From assembly GCA_041490445.1 (NCBI GenBank), contig JBGPTF010000014.1, positions 1 to 64,000 on the forward strand: DNA of 64,000 nt. Reading direction: 5' to 3'. Position 1 is the first letter of the stretch. The number at the start of each line of letters is the position of its first letter. Both the position numbers and the translations under genes were made by a program. Shown piece after piece: positions 60,569 through 64,000 of this stretch. The DNA is from JBGPTF01 sp041490445. Its GTDB lineage: Bacteria; Acidobacteriota; Terriglobia; Acidiferrales; UBA7541. The notes beneath the pieces are model-generated. The model was not told the DNA's origin. It saw only the letters and a list, made by a program, of their open reading frames with translations, and did no database searches.

Positions 60569-62551
60569 ATGTCGGCGCATTCCGCTCGTTCGCCGACGCC
60601 CGCCCAGCATTCTTCCGACACCACCGGCGGAGGGGTGCGTCAATCGTTCACCCGGCTGTTGATTCTGCTGGCAGCACTCGTATCGCTGCGCTACTTTTTC
60701 TGGAGAATCCGCGAGACGGAAAATCCGGCAGCGCTCTGGTTCTTCTATCTCTTCCTCATCGCCGAAGCCCTGAACTTTATCGAAGCTGCGCTGTTCTATT
60801 TCACCGCGTGGAAACCGACCCGGCACAAGGCTCCCCGGCCGCTTCCCGGCCGGAGCGTCGACGTTCTGATCACAACGTGCAACGAGCCGGTCAGCCTGCT
60901 GCGCGAGACCGTTGTGTGCGCCGCGGGGATTCGCTACCCGCACAAAACATACATCCTCGACGACGGCAATTCGTCCGAAGTGCGCAAGCTGGCGAAGGAA
61001 TTCGGGTGCATTTATCTGGCGCGATCCGACCGCACCCACGCGAAGGCCGGCAATCTGAATTTGGGCCTGGAACGCAGCGACGGCGAGTTTGTCGTCACGC
61101 TCGATGCCGACCACGTGGCCATGCCCGATCTCATTGACCGGCTGATCGGTTTCTTTTCCGACCCCAAAGTCGCGATTGTCCAGACGTCGCAGGATTTTTA
61201 CAACCTTGATTCTTTCCAGCACCTGACGGAATGGGAGCGCAAGTACGGCTGGCAGCAGCAGGAACTCTTCTTCGGAGTCATCCAGCCCGGCAAGGACGGC
61301 TACAACGCGGCGTTCTACTGTGGCAGCCCTGCGATGCTTCGCCGCTCGGCGCTCGCCGAAATCGGCGGATTTGCAATCGGCACCATCACGGAAGATATGC
61401 ACACCGGCCTGCGGCTGCAGAAGGAGGGCTGGCGGGTCCTGTACGACAACCGGACAGTGGCCCGCGGGCTCGCGCCGCACACCTATCCTGGTTTTGCGAC
61501 GCAGTGGTTGCGCTGGGGACGGGGCGCCATGCAGGTGCTCAACATCGAGCGGCCGATCACCGGCAAGGGGCTCTCGCTCGGCCAGCGGGTCTGTTACTTC
61601 GCATCCTTTTATTTCTACTGGATGAGCTATCAGAAGCTGCTGTTCGTTCTGACACCGGTTCTCTGCCTGCTCGCGGGACAGTTCCCTCTGGTCGCAGATC
61701 CGACTCAATTCCTGCTCTTTTTCGGCCCCTACTTCGCGCTGAACTGGCTGGCTTCGGGCCTGCTGCAGGGCGGTCTGCGCAGTTTCCTGTTGAGCGAGCA
61801 ATTCAACATTATGAAAATCCCCGTACTGATGCGGAGCATCACTGGTCTCTTCCGATCCGAAGAGGAGTTTGAGGTAACGCCCAAGGCCGAGGCAGCGGCG
61901 GCGGGCTTGATGGAGGTGCACCTGCAGCTCTCCCTGCTCGTTCTGCTGCTGGCAGCGATCGCCGTTGGAGGTGTGCGCCTTGCGGCGGCCCGTACGAGCT
62001 TCGAGACGTGGGCCATCGGGGTCAACCTGCTCTGGGCCGTCTTTTACGTCGCGCTCAGCGCTCCGCTGGTCTGGCGCGCGATCAACCAGAAGGAGATGCG
62101 CAGCAGCTACCGCTTTCCTCGCCGGCTGGAAGTGCTTGCGCGAGTCGGGTTTTTCACGGCGCGGGGAGAACGAACTCAGGGACGTGCGTACGCGCGCAAT
62201 CTGAATCGCTCCGGCTTCTCCATCACGTGTACCTCTTCCATCGCTCCGGGAACACCCGTCGGAATCGAGCTGAAGCTCGATGGCCACGCGATTAACGCCT
62301 ACGGCTGCGTCGTCCGGAGCCAGCGCTTGAAAGTCGACGGGGGCACGCGTTATATGAACGGAATACAGTTCGAGCAGATTGATCCTGCCGACCAGGACGA
62401 GATTACACGTTATCTCTTCTGGGAAGTCGCGCCGCGCCACGGCAACATACTGCGCCTGACGCGACAGACACAATCGGCGTCGCCCGCGGCGGAAGAGGCG
62501 ATGGGGCCAAAGAAACTCCTCCCGGAGAAGGAAGCCAGGCATGGGGGTTAA
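60569..62551 (+). CDS. BcsA-like family 2 glucan synthase with PilZ domain
   Basis: A 660-residue processive beta-glycosyltransferase. Two N-terminal helices (about 30-75) precede the GT2 domain: DDG (about 134-136), Asp179-Ala-Asp181 in TLDADHVAMP, ITEDMHT (about 275) and QWLRW (about 313-317) with the QxxRW signature. Further membrane helices follow (about 345-500). A PilZ domain sits at about 520-610, with RFPRR and NLNRSG as the RxxxR and [D/N]xSxxG motifs, the latter with Asn for Ser. It is therefore probably a c-di-GMP-dependent cellulose-type glucan synthase. ATG 60569 is eight bases from AAGGAG; the TTG just before it is less likely. No bcsB gene follows. Confidence 0.88.
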   Translation: MSAHSARSPTPAQHSSDTTGGGVRQSFTRLLILLAALVSLRYFFWRIRETENPAALWFFYLFLIAEALNFIEAALFYFTAWKPTRHKAPRPLPGRSVDVLITTCNEPVSLLRETVVCAAGIRYPHKTYILDDGNSSEVRKLAKEFGCIYLARSDRTHAKAGNLNLGLERSDGEFVVTLDADHVAMPDLIDRLIGFFSDPKVAIVQTSQDFYNLDSFQHLTEWERKYGWQQQELFFGVIQPGKDGYNAAFYCGSPAMLRRSALAEIGGFAIGTITEDMHTGLRLQKEGWRVLYDNRTVARGLAPHTYPGFATQWLRWGRGAMQVLNIERPITGKGLSLGQRVCYFASFYFYWMSYQKLLFVLTPVLCLLAGQFPLVADPTQFLLFFGPYFALNWLASGLLQGGLRSFLLSEQFNIMKIPVLMRSITGLFRSEEEFEVTPKAEAAAAGLMEVHLQLSLLVLLLAAIAVGGVRLAAARTSFETWAIGVNLLWAVFYVALSAPLVWRAINQKEMRSSYRFPRRLEVLARVGFFTARGERTQGRAYARNLNRSGFSITCTSSIAPGTPVGIELKLDGHAINAYGCVVRSQRLKVDGGTRYMNGIQFEQIDPADQDEITRYLFWEVAPRHGNILRLTRQTQSASPAAEEAMGPKKLLPEKEARHGG

Positions 62552-64000
62552 CCGGCGAAGTCGGCAGGTTGCGGGGCTGCTTGGCGTTGCGCTATGCCTG
62601 AGCTTGTCCGTCCGCGCCCAGCAAACGCCTGAGGAGGCGCGCGGGGAAACGCAGGCCGGCCATTTCGAACGATCGGCGGCAATTTACCAGCAAATCCTGC
62701 AAACTCAGCCGGACAACGCCGAGGCGCTCGCCGGCCTGGTGGACACACTCGACGCTCGAGGCCAGTGGCGCGATGCGGTTGCGCCGCTCACCCGCCTCGT
62801 CGAGCTCCAGCCGGAAAACGCGGCGCGATTCGCGCAGCTCGGACGCTGGGAAAGCTGGCTCGGGGGAAAACGCGCCCAGGCGCTTGCGCACCTGAAGCGC
62901 GCTGCCGACCTGGAGCCGGCGAATGCCGCGTTTCTCGTGAATTACGCCGAGGTGCTGAGCTGGAGCGCGAACGACCGGCCGGAAGCCATCCGCATCCTGC
63001 GCGGCGTGCTCGAACAGCACCCGGATTCTGTTTCCGCGATCGCGCGGCTCGCGGAGGTCCTGAGCTGGGACGACACCACACGGGCAGAGGCCCGGCAATG
63101 GTTTGACCGCGGGCTCTCGCTCGAAGCCGGAAACCCTGCGTTGCTCGTCCCACATGCGGAAATGCTTTCCTGGAGCGGCGCGACGCGCGCCCAGGCGATG
63201 GTGGAGTTTGATCGGGCGCTTGCGAATGATCCCGGGAACGTGCGGGCACTCGATGGCAAGGCGCAGTTGCTTCTCTGGACGGGCCATTCGGACGAGGCTC
63301 TGGCATTGTTTGAAAAAGTCCTCGTATTCGACGCGTCAAACGTGGCCGCGCTGCGGGGCAAGGCGAAGATTCTGGAAAATCGCGGAAGCACGCTGCAGGC
63401 GCGCTGGCTTCTACAACACGCGCAAAATGAGAATCCGGACGACCCGGAAACCCTGGTCGCCCTCGCACGGTCTGACTACGAGTTGCACCAGTATGCGGAA
63501 GCACGCAGCTTGCTGGAGCGGGCGCGGGGCGCCACGGGTTCGGAGGTCGAAAGCATGCAGCGCGATTTACTGCATGCCACCGGCACGTTCGTCGAGACCG
63601 GCTACGGCCTGCGCCGCAACCAGGGGCGGCTCGATTTAGACCGGCCACAGTTGCTGGTCTCGACCCGGGCCGGCGTCTCGAACCGCGTCAGCCTCCGCTA
63701 CGCGCCCGCGTTTTATCGAACCACGCTGCAGGATTTCGCGGCGAATGAGTTCGGCATTGCGGTCGATTCCGAACCGTCGGAGCGCACCGGCCTCCACGCG
63801 GAACTGAGCGGAGAGACGTATACTGGCGCCCCGCCGCAACTCGATGGCGCGATCCAGCTACGCTTCCGCTGGAAACCCTCTTGGCAAATCGAAACCGGTT
63901 TCGAGCGGCAAGCGGTGGAAGATTCCCTGCTATCCACGCGGGGCCTAATCGCAAGCGGAATCTTTCTCGGCCAGGTGCGCTCGAACCTGGGGCACATCGG
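62541..64000 (+). CDS. BcsC-like TPR outer-membrane protein (runs off the window)
   Basis: The frame from ATG 62541 stays open to the window end (486 codons). It starts with a signal peptide (LLGVALCLSLSVRAQQ near residues 14-29). About eight or nine TPR-like helical repeats follow (about 30-345), marked by recurring patterns such as YQQILQTQPDNAEALAGL, LSWSGATRAQAM and LLLWTGHSDEALALFEKVL. From about residue 350 alternating short strands (TFVETGYGLRRNQG, VSNRVSLRYAPAF) suggest the start of an outer-membrane beta-barrel. This is the layout of BcsC/PgaA-type glycan exporters. It overlaps the glucan synthase gene by 11 bases, so the two are translationally coupled. Confidence 0.85.
   Translation, partial: MGVNRRSRQVAGLLGVALCLSLSVRAQQTPEEARGETQAGHFERSAAIYQQILQTQPDNAEALAGLVDTLDARGQWRDAVAPLTRLVELQPENAARFAQLGRWESWLGGKRAQALAHLKRAADLEPANAAFLVNYAEVLSWSANDRPEAIRILRGVLEQHPDSVSAIARLAEVLSWDDTTRAEARQWFDRGLSLEAGNPALLVPHAEMLSWSGATRAQAMVEFDRALANDPGNVRALDGKAQLLLWTGHSDEALALFEKVLVFDASNVAALRGKAKILENRGSTLQARWLLQHAQNENPDDPETLVALARSDYELHQYAEARSLLERARGATGSEVESMQRDLLHATGTFVETGYGLRRNQGRLDLDRPQLLVSTRAGVSNRVSLRYAPAFYRTTLQDFAANEFGIAVDSEPSERTGLHAELSGETYTGAPPQLDGAIQLRFRWKPSWQIETGFERQAVEDSLLSTRGLIASGIFLGQVRSNLGHI

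Noticed and set aside
60542..62542. An open frame of 666 codons on the minus strand
   Set aside because: It lies exactly antisense to the glucan synthase gene, whose GT2 and PilZ motifs are clear; long antisense frames are common in G+C-rich DNA.

Overview
The window is a G+C-rich bacterial chromosome segment, most likely from an acidobacterium. This is inferred from the style of the EF-Tu N-terminus, an orphan CxxC/HTH-like protein and a BNR-repeat protein family that I associate with that phylum, and the interspersed intergenic repeats. No rRNA gene is present, so the assignment is tentative.

Layout. Positions 1-866 hold the 5' end of tuf and, upstream of it on the minus strand, four tRNA genes (Thr-TGT, Tyr, Thr-GGT, Gly-TCC), an order close to the classical tRNA-tufB operon. 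Positions 996-12181 are mostly housekeeping genes: a membrane-anchored unknown, an M23 peptidase, thiL, an unknown orphan, a DinB-family protein, a 59-residue basic protein next to an RRM RNA-binding protein, a class A penicillin-binding protein, a methyltransferase, a RidA protein and a cystathionine beta-synthase. Positions 12182-17312 look accessory: repeat-rich intergenic DNA surrounds a large secreted protein with two CxxCH haem motifs and a small CxxC/HTH-like protein. Positions 17313-20025 hold a bifunctional homocysteine methyltransferase/methylenetetrahydrofolate reductase and a CpsB-type PHP phosphatase.

The centrepiece is a 36-kb block of plus-strand genes (20293-56549) for an exopolysaccharide or O-antigen-like glycan. 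A good sigma-54-type promoter lies in front of it. The block starts with envelope machinery (seven-repeat SLBB export protein, PAP2-Wzi fusion, Wzz), a NusG-like antiterminator and a flippase. Next come a dTDP-3-amino-3,6-dideoxyhexose module (rfbB, rfbA, fdtA, fdtB), glycosyltransferases, methyltransferases, wecB and a Wzy-like polymerase, then GDP-fucose genes (gmd, fcl). It ends with a compact set of sugar enzymes: transaldolase-like, Gfo/Idh/MocA, a UDP-glucose-dehydrogenase-like protein that lacks the catalytic cysteine, SDR, extended-SDR epimerase, WbaP-type initiating transferase, HddA-like kinase, GmhB-like phosphatase and SIS isomerase. I read this last set as a candidate undescribed heptose-like nucleotide-sugar pathway. 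The flippase, polymerase, Wzz and initiating transferase together indicate a Wzx/Wzy-dependent system.

After the block come a large secreted BNR-repeat protein (56832-60020), a truncated TauE/SafE-like remnant, and the start of a second polysaccharide locus: a BcsA-like PilZ glucan synthase overlapping a BcsC-like TPR protein that runs off the window end.
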